DNA of 16,159 nt from CBDUBH01 sp965365345 (GCA_965365345.1 CBDUBH010000084.1:1-16159); one strand, 5' to 3'; positions 9,601 through 15,048 are shown, counted from the stretch's first letter. Made by a program: numbers and translations. The notes: generated from the letters alone by a model not told the origin.

Positions 9601-10038
9601 TAAAAGATTTTCAGGAGTTATCGGATGCCTTTTATATTCTTCAATAATATTTCTTAAAGATCTTAAAGTGCCGGCGGGAAGTTCATCTTGCGGAAAATAT
9701 TCCAATCCGGATTTTACTTTTTCAAAACTTTCTTTAATCAAAATTGTTGCAACAGAATCACCAATCATTCTGAATGGTTTTTCAGTTTGCTTTAAAAGTT
9801 CTCCGGCAAAAGTTTCAATCGTTTCGATATTAATTTTTTCCAAAACAGGCGAAATTGATTTTTTCACAATCTCTTTTTGAAGTTCGCGCTGTTTTCTTTT
9901 GGTAGGAACCAAAATCAAAAGTTGATCAATATTTTCCTGCGAAATAAATTTTTCATTTTTTTTGTTGATTGTATCAAGATTTATAGTTTGAATTTGCGTA
10001 ACACTTTCATCAACATTTGCGCCCTTGAAAATTAGCAT
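6634..10038 (-). CDS. addB: AddB: helicase-like iron-sulfur nuclease subunit B
   Basis: A protein of 1134 residues, partner of the adjacent AddA. The C-terminal third is a RecB-family nuclease: GSLLHEILKDFYG, LTGSVDRIDID, VVDYK (Asp1012, Lys1014) and QLSIYLVAAQ. Cys842 (KCPFKYF) and the terminal C1123-x2-C1126-x5-C1132 match the four cysteines that hold AddB's 4Fe-4S cluster. The N-terminal two thirds look like the inactivated helicase of AddB (LLILVPTKRKQREL, VVFNKIENYSALVRDKF, TTLDEIRELKFDYLFIGGL). No GxxGxGKT Walker A occurs at the N-terminus, unlike Bacillus AddB, so it probably does not bind ATP. The ATG at 10038 has GGGAGAGG 5-12 nt upstream. addB precedes addA with 11 bp between them, one operon. 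The AddAB type is clear from the cysteines. Confidence 0.9.
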   Translation of the reverse strand: MLIFKGANVDESVTQIQTINLDTINKKNEKFISQENIDQLLILVPTKRKQRELQKEIVKKSISPVLEKINIETIETFAGELLKQTEKPFRMIGDSVATILIKESFEKVKSGLEYFPQDELPAGTLRSLRNIIEEYKRHPITPENLLAESEKKEKGEFLLSESERKKTRDIAKIYQAYNEECTSVNLKEVGDVYSDLVEIKENFEKYFEKCYSKVKTIYISGYNNFTNLEIELLDKLAQITNVVIEFNYCGDNEFLFGHLTGLYEKFTKEKSGWKTDELKHDHLNPVQSYISINYNKVPEQQQLPDRKIYKLEAADREKEVEFIAKAIKEMTEKGRKPHNICVVFNKIENYSALVRDKFTEYKIPLNLTDRKMLINSHPVQALMNFLEIKNNDFYYKDIMRAFSSGFISLKNKSYPYEIKSKDEKSDSKKYYQKVDCNIIFNAAKELKIVSGFTNWDFEIKQKLKDLQNQKENLNEENSIEKINYQINNYQKALSDLQVIHNSFEKFKNELTPAEFKNAINGLIEELNLDYLTLGRFKKYDLKDKDLEQDNFNYENLEENARGYIKFLEVLDELMDLIAEVEKNNKNNFDHYFNQLKIALKNQRFNLVEKTNYGVLVTTLDEIRELKFDYLFIGGLVDGDLPTSYSPPIFKAKTYTKKDDEHQAEERYLFYQTLCAWNRKVILSYPKNEEKREFEKSIFLKELENTLKITDFNKEIFKDKVYSKNELMKEFNKISNVSEVIDKINLSEDEIECALNVDKIREQQKYAATTFTGNLIDEVLQESQNEAEQNPANNDAQQIINEIYAKIPNERKVNFDEKLISTHKEKVEQITFSASQLEVFAKCPFKYFSEKIIRLKALEEPTDEMERTELGSLLHEILKDFYGNYCKNNPGQKLKKDKIKNYWEEIKSIAEIKIKEKFKSENDFIEREKILGMNKNYKDSILYQFLKLECEEKYEYEKVYNNEFAKLNFVPFAFEYEFGKRANKVFEIGGINLTGSVDRIDIDRNAKMFRVVDYKLSGKSVSKNDITEGKYLQLSIYLVAAQKYLLEVFGENFEPFAACIYSLKLKEEEFKVTPAIELFKRDQRSDKVKPDVAIQALKEKLPEFFNKINNAKFALPEKVDEKVCKYCNFINICRN

Positions 10039-10416
10039 TTTGCCTCTCCCGCAATTTTTCTGAATTTAAATATATTAAACTTAATTTATCACAAATTAAA
10101 AAGGTCAAAATTTATTATCGGAAATTGAAAATTTTAATCAAGTAAGAAAGTTTATAAGGACACATTTTAATCTTTCAAAAATTTTTAGCCGGATCAATTT
10201 TATTCAAAAAAATTTCTTGAATCTTCATTGGAATAATAATAGCGGTGGGTTTCAGCATTCTTTTTCCGAAAATATTTTAATAACCTTGTTATTCTTGATC
10301 ATCTTATTGATTTTAACCATTTTTAATTTTCTCATAACAGAATGCCCTTTCATATTATTTGAGATCAATTTTTAATAATAGAGTTCAATAATTAAAAACT
10401 TTCCAAATAAAAGAAG

Positions 10417-10468
10417 AGCCGGCATTTTCCCCCGCAACATATTTGAAATAATGCTGCCTTTGCCGGCT
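10417..10468. repeat. 8-bp inverted repeat, hairpin
   Basis: AGCCGGCA (10417-10424) and TGCCGGCT (10461-10468) are perfect inverted arms 36 nt apart. Inside them, GCAACAT and ATGCTGC pair with one mismatch, giving a nested second stem. On the minus strand the hairpin is followed by a T-rich stretch, so a weak leftward terminator is possible. It is a GC-rich island in very AT-rich DNA. Function unknown. Confidence 0.45.
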
Positions 10469-10625
10469 AAATATAAGGAATTAAAGCTATTGAAAAACAC
10501 CTACTTTTAAGAGGAAGAACTTCTAAAATTTTACACTACCTAATGAAGCACATATAAATTTTATACTACTGTTATTCCAAATTATCATTGCATTTATTTT
10601 TTCACTATTTTATCAAAAATATCAT

Positions 10626-10767
10626 GTTCAACTTAAGAAGTTATTTACAACCTGATAATAGCCTACTCCCTATCATGTTTCATGCATAAATAAAACAGAC
10701 ATTATATATAATGTCTAAAAGTCTTGGCAACTGTTTTATCTCAACAGCTGATGTCTTTTAGTTGAAC
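10626..10767. repeat. Nested inverted repeats with a 20-bp perfect palindrome
   Basis: Outer arms GTTCAACT (10626-10633) and AGTTGAAC (10760-10767). Middle arms ATAAAACAG (10690-10698) and CTGTTTTAT (10731-10739). Innermost, AGACATTATA directly followed by its complement (10697-10716). The middle and inner arms share bases, so they are alternative folds. It could be the long hairpin of an upstream attC, since GTTCAACT is an L''-like motif; an operator (palindrome); or the remains of a small inverted-repeat element. No coding sequence inside. Confidence 0.4.
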
Positions 10768-10821
10768 TTCTTTCTAATAAACATTAACTTATTAACAAGC
10801 CAATCAAATTAAAATACGGTT

Positions 10822-10846
10822 GCGGGTTAACTACAAACCGTTATAT
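10822..10846 (+). repeat. attC 3' half at left end of the cassette array
   Basis: GCGGGTTAAC, then TACAAACC, then GTTATAT reproduces the L'-spacer-R' order of integron attC sites (compare GGCTTAAC, TCAAGC, GTTAGAT in the textbook aadA-type site). The sequence continues TTGCA, so GTTATATTGCA (10840-10850) is the exact reverse complement of the motif after the DinB gene (11492-11502). By attC rules the crossover lies between G10840 and T10841. The matching 5' half is unclear: candidates are GTTCAACTT at 10626 and ATTAACTT at 10783. It could also be the core of an attI site. Confidence 0.5.
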
Positions 10847-10904
10847 TGCATAATAAAAATAATAAGATGCTAAATTTTAATTAACAATATATCAAGCGTA
10901 AATT

Positions 10905-11423
10905 GTGAAAAGATCAGATATTAAAGAATTCCCAGAATATTTTGAATACTATATTAAACTAGTTGAGGATCTTGAACTCTCAGATGCTTTCGATAAAAGT
11001 TTGAAACAAATCGATGAATTAGACATTGCAAAACTAAATCGAATTGGTCTTAAGGTTTATGCAGACGGGAAATGGTCAGTCAACAAAATAATCCAACATT
11101 TGATCGATTGGGAACGCATTTGGTGCTATCGAACACTTGTTTTTGCACGAAATGAAGGAACCGTACCTGAAGGACTTGAACAAGAAATTATGGCAGATAA
11201 TTCAAACGCGGATGAATTATCAATAGAACAATTAGTTGCTGAACTTAGAGCAGTTCGAATTGCAACAAAAGCAATGTTTGACTCATACAATCGCAAAATA
11301 TTAGAGACAAACTGTAAATTTTACAAATACGAAATGTCCGTTTTGGCAATGGGATTTAATATGATTGGACATCAACTTCACCATTTTAACATTATCAGAG
11401 AGAGATATTTCCCTCTTGTTTAA
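10905..11423 (+). CDS. DinB-like superfamily protein (putative metal-dependent hydrolase/transferase fold)
   Basis: A protein of 172 residues with the four-helix DinB/YfiT-like fold. GKWSVNKIIQHLIDWERIW (56-74) supplies the first metal-ligand histidine (His65), and GHQLHHFNIIRERY (155-168) the other two from His156, His159 and His160. These are the usual Zn/Ni triad of DinB-like thiol transferases and hydrolases. The start is GTG at 10905; the ribosome site is weak, but MKRSDIKEFPEYFEYYI is the expected family opening, so I keep it. It is the first gene of the cassette-like array. The unit runs from GTTATATTGCA at 10840 to the complementary TGCAATATAAC at 11492. There is no promoter of its own that I can see. 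Substrate unknown. Confidence 0.85.
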   Translation: MKRSDIKEFPEYFEYYIKLVEDLELSDAFDKSLKQIDELDIAKLNRIGLKVYADGKWSVNKIIQHLIDWERIWCYRTLVFARNEGTVPEGLEQEIMADNSNADELSIEQLVAELRAVRIATKAMFDSYNRKILETNCKFYKYEMSVLAMGFNMIGHQLHHFNIIRERYFPLV

Positions 11424-11491
11424 ATCCTTTGAATTGTTAAGACATTAAAAATGAGGTTGGAGAAAGATTTAAGATATATATTAATCAAAAC

Positions 11492-11613
11492 TGCAATATA
11501 ACCATCAGTTCAAGATGATAGTCGATGACTTCTGTTAAATACAAGTGCTAGAATAATCATATTTTCAAATTTATAATTCTCAATCCGTTATAGATAACTT
11601 CAGGCTGTTAGCA
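11492..11613 (+). repeat. attC-like site after the DinB gene
   Basis: The 5' half is ATATAAC (R'', 11496-11502), CAT, then CAGTTCAAG (L'', from 11506). The 3' half is AGATAAC, TTCAGGCT, GTTAGCA (R' 11607-11613), with the same 8-nt spacing as the sites at 10822 and 12226. Between them is about 90 nt with a small AGTC-GAT-GACT hairpin. Pairing of L'' with L' is poor beyond GTT/AAC, and a second GTTATAG at 11587 is an alternative R'. The 5' half is convincing, the 3' half less so. Confidence 0.5.
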
Positions 11614-11663
11614 GTGATATGTGGCGATATTACTCTGACGAATTAGTAAATAAAAGAGATTTG

Positions 11664-12106
11664 ATGAAAATAGAAAAGATTATCGAAACAAAAAACAGTT
11701 CCTTGACTTATTGCTATTAGCAGACGAACAGGAAAATATGATTGATAAGTATTTACCCAGCGGAGACTTGTTTGCTTTATATGATGATGATTTGAAAAGT
11801 GTTTGTGTTGTAGTGAAAATAAATAGTGAAACTTGTGAGTTGAAAAACATAGCGACATACGAGAAATATCAAGGCAGAGGATATGGTAGAACATTAATAA
11901 ATTTTATTTCTAATTACTATAAAAACGACTACAAAACAATGTTTGTAGGGACAGGCGAAACGCCAACAATCTTATCGTTTTATGAAAGTTGTGGATTTGA
12001 AAAGTCACATCGAGTAAAGAATTTTTTTACTGACAATTACGATCACCCTATGTTCGATGGTGACATACAACTTGTTGATATGATTTATCTTAAAAAAGAC
12101 TTATAG
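11664..12106 (+). CDS. GNAT family N-acetyltransferase, -1 frameshifted near the start
   Basis: The body (from about 11696) is a GNAT acetyltransferase using acetyl-CoA. It shows DLLLLADEQENMIDKYL, ELKNIATYEKYQGRGYGRTL with the Q-G-R-G-Y-G pyrophosphate loop, and FYESCGFEKSHRVKNFF (motif B). No ATG opens this frame; the best in-frame start, a TTG at 11711, cuts into the conserved first helix. In the neighbouring frame ATG 11664 gives MKIEKIIETKN, the expected N-terminus of this family, and it ends at a stop 14 codons after the ATG's first lysines. The two frames join exactly at AAAAAAC (11690-11696), read A-AAA-AAC, by a -1 step giving CAG TTC CTT GAC. So the gene is either expressed by -1 slippage, mutated by loss of one A, or carries a homopolymer error. 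Part of the cassette array; substrate unknown. Confidence 0.75.
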
Positions 12107-12135
12107 TAATTATTATTAAGGAATCAATTCAATTC

Positions 12136-12249
12136 ACCTAACTATAAATTTAATTCGATAGCCACAACTTCTTTTATAACAAATCTGCAAATAATACTTT
12201 TCAAATTTTTAATTTTTTGTCGATTGCGGATAACCGCAAGCCGTTAGAT
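12136..12249 (+). repeat. attC site after the GNAT gene
   Basis: This site best fits the integron consensus. R'' ACCTAAC (12136-12142) matches RYYYAAC and R' GTTAGAT (12243-12249) matches GTTRRRY; they are complementary at 6 of 7 positions. L' GCGGATAAC (12226-12234) pairs with TTTAATTCG (12149-12157) if one A is left extrahelical, as in known attC hairpins, apart from one end mismatch and one G-U. Total length 114 bp is within the usual range. The crossover would be after G12243, so the next cassette starts TTAGATGAACC. Confidence 0.6.
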
Positions 12250-12307
12250 GAACCTACGTAAATAACTTTAATAAATAAAATATTTAGAGAAAATAAGGAA
12301 AATAAAG

Positions 12308-13081
12308 ATGCAAGATGAAAGCAAATCAATACATGAATTTGATTTCAAACTAATCTGCGAGTATTTCTCAAGTATAGAACGGCAAGGACCCGGCAGTCCG
12401 GAAGTAACTATTAAAGCTTTGAGCTTTATTGATAATCTGACAAATAACTCAAAGATTGCTGATATTGGTTGCGGAACCGGCGGACAGACAATGGTTATGG
12501 CTAATCATAGCTTAGGACAAATTACTGGAATCGACTTGTTTCCAGATTTCATAGATATATTCAATGAAAATGCCAGTAGACTTAATCTCCAAAATAGAGT
12601 AAGTGGTATAGTTGCTTCAATGGATAATCTTCCATTTCAGAATGAAGAATTAGATTTAATCTGGTCAGAAGGAGCAATTTATAACATCGGGTTTGAGCGA
12701 GGTATAAACGAATGGCACAAATTTATAAAAAAAGGAGGCTTTATTGCAGTCTCAGAGGCATCATGGTTTACCGAAGAAAGACCCGAAGAAATAGATAAAT
12801 TCTGGAAAGATGCTTATCCGGAAATAGATACTATTTCAAATAAGGTTTCACAAATGCAAAAAGCCGGATATATTCCTGTTTCTACTTTTGTACTACCAGA
12901 GAATAGCTGGACTGAACATTTCTATACTCCTCAAATCTCTGCACAGAAAGAATTCTTTAAGAAATATACCGGTAATAAAACTGCCGAAGAATTAATTAAT
13001 AATCAAAGACATGAAGCTGAATTATATTATAAATACAAAGAATTTTACGGCTATGTTTTCTATATCGGGAAAAAGATTTAA
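12308..13081 (+). CDS. Class I SAM-dependent methyltransferase
   Basis: A protein of 257 residues with a Rossmann-fold methyltransferase core. Motif I is IADIGCGTGGQT (DIGCGTG at 52-58). The acidic residue after strand 2 lies in ITGIDLFPDFID (Asp76). Motif II/III is VASMDNLPFQNEELDLIWSE, followed by GGFIAVSEASWF. The C-terminal 90 residues hold YTPQISAQKEFFKKYTGN, often a substrate lid in this group. AAGGAAAATAAAG precedes the ATG, a fair ribosome site. Third gene of the cassette array, starting about 60 bp after the attC crossover at 12243. It is a small-molecule methyltransferase by resemblance; the acceptor is unknown. No attC is recognisable in the 98 bp before the next gene. Confidence 0.88.
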   Translation: MQDESKSIHEFDFKLICEYFSSIERQGPGSPEVTIKALSFIDNLTNNSKIADIGCGTGGQTMVMANHSLGQITGIDLFPDFIDIFNENASRLNLQNRVSGIVASMDNLPFQNEELDLIWSEGAIYNIGFERGINEWHKFIKKGGFIAVSEASWFTEERPEEIDKFWKDAYPEIDTISNKVSQMQKAGYIPVSTFVLPENSWTEHFYTPQISAQKEFFKKYTGNKTAEELINNQRHEAELYYKYKEFYGYVFYIGKKI

Positions 13082-13179
13082 ACTACTTGACTAATATTGG
13101 ATGCTTTGTATATCCTCTTCTAAATTGAGCGGTGCAGCTAAAAACCTATAGTAAATCAATACGAGGACAATAAAAGACA

Positions 13180-13530
13180 ATGAGCAATAAAAATATTCCC
13201 TATCAGATTATTGACTGGTCAAAAGTACCTAAAACAGAACATAAAGGTGAAACCGGTGTTGCTTACTGGCAAACTCTTCAGTTTGATGGCTTAAGAATCA
13301 GAATAGTTGAATATTCTGCCGGCTACATGGCTGATCATTGGTGTCAGAAAGGTCACATAGTTCATTGCTTAGAAGGTGAACTTGTCAATGAACAAGAAGA
13401 AGGTGCTGTTTCTGTTTTAACTCCAGGCATGTCTTACGTTGTCTCAGATGAATTAAGCTCTCACCGATCGGTTACTAAAACCGGAACTAAGCTTATGATC
13501 ATCGATGGAGACTTCTTGAAATTAAAATAA
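13180..13530 (+). CDS. DHCW-motif cupin fold protein
   Basis: A protein of 116 residues, a single cupin barrel. The signature segment is GYMADHWCQKGHIVHCLEGE (48-67), with D52-H53-W54-C55, His59 and His62 as likely metal-binding or signature residues. LTPGMSYVVSDELSSHRSV (80-98) follows, with His95 in the position of the second cupin motif. This matches the small family named for its DHCW motif, whose activity is not known. The start ATG is preceded by AATAAAAGACA with no clear Shine-Dalgarno. It is 98 bp after the methyltransferase with no recognisable attC between, so the two might share one cassette. Confidence 0.85.
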   Translation: MSNKNIPYQIIDWSKVPKTEHKGETGVAYWQTLQFDGLRIRIVEYSAGYMADHWCQKGHIVHCLEGELVNEQEEGAVSVLTPGMSYVVSDELSSHRSVTKTGTKLMIIDGDFLKLK

Positions 13531-13613
13531 TTATAAACAGCGGTTAAATTTGAAAGGTAACTTTTTACTGCTAATTAAGTCTGGTAATTAAATTATAAAA
13601 AAGTTATAAACAG
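13531..13613 (+). repeat. Short direct repeat TTATAAACAG
   Basis: TTATAAACAG occurs at 13531-13540, directly after the cupin stop, and again at 13604-13613, where it is preceded by G (GTTATAAACAG). The second copy is an R'-like GTTATA that resembles the start of the DinB cassette (GTTATATTGCA). This spacer could therefore hold a decayed cassette junction. I see no L'/L'' pairing, so the claim is weak. Confidence 0.25.
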
Positions 13614-13708
13614 GTACAAATATTTAGCTTGGATTTTATTTATACTTTAATCAAAATAAACTGAAAATGAAAAAAGAGTTTTAATATTTTTTTTACCAAG
13701 TTTTAATT

Positions 13709-14095
13709 ATGTCAGAATCAAATAAAGATGTTACCGAAGATTTTCTTCAATCTTTTGCTGATGCATTTAATGCTCATGATCTAAAGACAATAATGGATCA
13801 TATGACTGATGATTGTGTCTTTGAAGCTTCAGCCGGACCAGATTTTGACGGAGAAAAATTTACAGGACAAGAAAAAGTTAAGACAGCATTTGAAAATGTA
13901 TTTGCAACGTTTCCTAATGCTCATTGGGGTAATGCAAAACATTTCATTTTTGGAAACAGAGGTTTCACTGAATGGATTTTTACGGGCACTAAATCAGACG
14001 GAACTAAGGTTGAAGTTACAGGATGCGATTTATTTACATTTAAGGATGGTAAAATATCAATTAAGAATTCTTATAGAAAAAACCGAATGTTATAA
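13709..14095 (+). CDS. NTF2/SnoaL-like family protein
   Basis: A protein of 128 residues of the NTF2-like (SnoaL) alpha+beta barrel fold. The N-terminal helices and strand are VTEDFLQSFADAFNAHDLKT and IMDHMTDDCVFEASAG, followed by FTGQEKVKTAFENVFATFP. The curved sheet is HWGNAKHFIFGNRGFTEWIF, TGTKSDGTKVEVTGCDLFTF and KDGKISIKNSYRK. The fold is shared by enzymes (ketosteroid isomerase-like) and binding proteins, and no specific activity can be named. The start has no obvious Shine-Dalgarno, as with several genes in this array. An attC-like 5' half begins 14 bp after the stop, so this is a typical cassette gene position. Confidence 0.85.
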   Translation: MSESNKDVTEDFLQSFADAFNAHDLKTIMDHMTDDCVFEASAGPDFDGEKFTGQEKVKTAFENVFATFPNAHWGNAKHFIFGNRGFTEWIFTGTKSDGTKVEVTGCDLFTFKDGKISIKNSYRKNRML

Positions 14096-14108
14096 ATATC
14101 TTCAATAA

Positions 14109-14232
14109 TGCAATATAACTAAGCAGTTCAACCCGAATGCCAAATACTTTTTTATTTCGGAATATTCATTCCAATTATTACTTTTGCTCACATAATTTAA
14201 TTCAATCATAGGTTAATTTCAGTCAATAAACT
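14109..14232 (+). repeat. attC-like site after the NTF2-like gene, degenerate 3' end
   Basis: R'' ATATAAC (14113-14119), then TAAGCA, then L'' GTTCAACCC (14126-14134). The stretch TGCAATATAAC...CAGTTCAA repeats the one at 11492 with one extra spacer base. L' GGTTAAT (14211-14217) pairs with GTT(C)AACC with the usual extrahelical C. The expected GTTRRRY after 8 nt is ATAAACT instead, so this end looks inactive or mutated. An inner GAATG/CATTC stem (14135-14139, 14167-14171) extends the hairpin. Confidence 0.5.
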
Positions 14233-14244
14233 ATTACTTTATCA

Positions 14245-14661
14245 ATGAAACCAAATCCAAATACTGGTGAATTCATATTAAGAAGCGGTACGGTAATTTC
14301 TCCACAACTGACCCATTCAGAATTTCTTTCATCGGTTGAAGGAAGTATCTCAAAAGTAAATGTTAAAAATGAACCTTATTGTTCTTATAGATTTGAAGAC
14401 AATGAAGATTCATTGGTGATGATTGCATACTTCAAAGGCGAGAAATTAGAATCTATTCATATTTCGCTTTTAAATCCGGAATTCGGCACTAATTGGAGTG
14501 ACTGGAGTGAAGAAAAGCAGTTAAACCTAAAGCAAGCAAATGATAGTTGGCTAATGAAAAATGACCTTACACCGGATAAGCAATATTCTTGGGGATCAGT
14601 TAATTCTGCTTATGATCAAAAAAGCGGGTCTAGTCATATTGTAATTAAATATAATATTTAA
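14245..14661 (+). CDS. Hypothetical protein, small soluble, cassette-associated
   Basis: A protein of 138 residues; no signal peptide or membrane segment. I do not recognise a named domain. The C-terminal half has a conserved look: FGTNWSDWSEEKQLNLKQAN (80-99), DSWLMKNDL and QYSWGSVNSAYDQKSGSSHI (113-132), ending in a strand VIKYNI. Similar W..W...E, HDxWL and YSWG.V.S.YD.RSG patterns occur in uncharacterised small proteins of many bacteria, some beside toxin genes (recalled, not checked). The ATG has no clear ribosome site. It lies about 12 bp after a degenerate attC 3' end and is the last intact gene of the array. Confidence 0.7.
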   Translation: MKPNPNTGEFILRSGTVISPQLTHSEFLSSVEGSISKVNVKNEPYCSYRFEDNEDSLVMIAYFKGEKLESIHISLLNPEFGTNWSDWSEEKQLNLKQANDSWLMKNDLTPDKQYSWGSVNSAYDQKSGSSHIVIKYNI

Positions 14662-14763
14662 TGCTTGTTCAAACTGACAGATTCTGAACTAATTTGATCA
14701 GTGAATTTCAATATTTAAGTTTATCTAAAAGTAACGACAAAATCTTAATAGAACGGTTGTGAA

Positions 14764-14781
14764 TTAAGGTCAAGACCTTAA
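14764..14781. repeat. Perfect inverted repeat TTAAGGTC-AA-GACCTTAA
   Basis: Eight-bp arms (14764-14771, 14774-14781) with a 2-bp centre. It overlaps a CAAGACCTTAACT stretch that resembles the attC 3' ends at 10835 and 12237 (CAAACCGTTATAT, CAAGCCGTTAGAT) with G changed to C. It could be a decayed attC end or a dimeric-repressor operator. Confidence 0.35.
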
Positions 14782-14787
14782 CTGTAA

Positions 14788-14967
14788 AACAGTATTCATA
14801 AATTTCTTTCGCTGCATGATAAAAGTGTTATTTACGTTAATGAAACTCTTAAAGATAAATTCTTAGTACAAATAAAAGAATATTACGATCCCGCGGTTGA
14901 ATTCTTAAAAGATGAATGTAAGCCTGACAATGAATGGCTTAAAGGAATTGCTCCTTTTTCTCCTTGA
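14788..14967 (+). pseudogene. 3' fragment of an unknown gene (cassette remnant)
   Basis: An open frame of 59 codons runs from just after a TAA (14785) to TGA (14965-14967) with no ATG, GTG or TTG start that fits. The peptide has a natural protein composition: VIYVNETLKDKFLVQIKEYY, then DPAVEFLKDECKPDNEWLKG and IAPFSP. This suggests the end of a real protein whose 5' part is missing. I do not recognise the family. It follows a decayed attC-like 3' end, consistent with a truncated cassette gene. It could also be a chance open stretch. Confidence 0.4.
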
Positions 14968-14979
14968 GTATAAATAGAA

Positions 14980-15048
14980 AGCCCGGAAACTATTTGACTA
15001 ATTGATCCGGGCTGATGTGTTCTAATCTTGGGGAGAGACAAAAACACA
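14980..15048. other. Two tandem hairpins, possible terminator or small RNA
   Basis: Hairpin 1: AGCCCGGA (14980-14987) with TCCGGGCT (15006-15013). Hairpin 2: TGTGTT (15016-15021) with AACACA (15043-15048), 2 bp further on, with CTTGGGGAGAGA in its loop. Hairpin 1 is followed on the minus strand by TTTCTATTTAT, so a leftward terminator is plausible; on plus no T-run follows. The pair could be the 3' end of a minus-strand small RNA or an end structure of a mobile segment. Confidence 0.4.

Larger units (their letters stand above)
10039..10904. other. 866-bp intergenic region between addB and the cassette array
   Basis: No gene of normal size. The left part must hold the addBA promoter (minus strand). 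On the minus strand, TTTTGACC at about 10102-10109 resembles a -35 box, but no good -10 is seen. Two 27-codon minus-strand frames, 10252-10335 and 10175-10258, overlap at ATGCTGA and could be leader peptides or chance. The right part carries two structured repeats (10417-10468 and 10626-10767) and the attC-like 3' end at 10822-10846, listed separately. Confidence 0.5.
10841..14232 (+). mobile_element. Integron-like gene cassette cluster (no integrase in window)
   Basis: Five small unrelated genes lie head-to-tail inside this span, with a sixth just after it, and an attC-like motif can be recognised in several of the spacers. Motifs: 3' half at 10822-10846, whole sites at 11492-11613 and 12136-12249, and a 5' half with degenerate end at 14109-14232. 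The two 5' halves TGCAATATAAC...CAGTTCAA at 11492 and 14109 are nearly identical although the genes before them are unrelated, as expected of cassette arrays. No recognisable site lies between the methyltransferase and cupin genes or between cupin and the NTF2-like gene, so there the array is eroded or those genes share a cassette. No IntI gene is present. Confidence 0.55.

Noticed and set aside
2732..10038. Several long plus-strand open frames opposite addA and addB
   Set aside because: They have the composition of antisense shadows (Phe/Leu/Ile-rich runs from complementary AT-rich codons), no ribosome sites and no recognisable domains.
10061..10130. A defined promoter for addBA
   Set aside because: TTTTGACC is -35-like, but no -10 or Bacteroidota TAnnTTTG box sits at the right distance, so I mention it only in the region entry.
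11711..11713. TTG 11711 as the true start of the GNAT protein
   Set aside because: It removes the conserved N-terminal strand and has no ribosome site. The missing N-terminus is present in the adjacent frame from ATG 11664.
13082..13179. An attC between the methyltransferase and cupin genes
   Set aside because: No RYYYAAC/GTTRRRY pair and no complementary L boxes; the spacer is only 98 bp.
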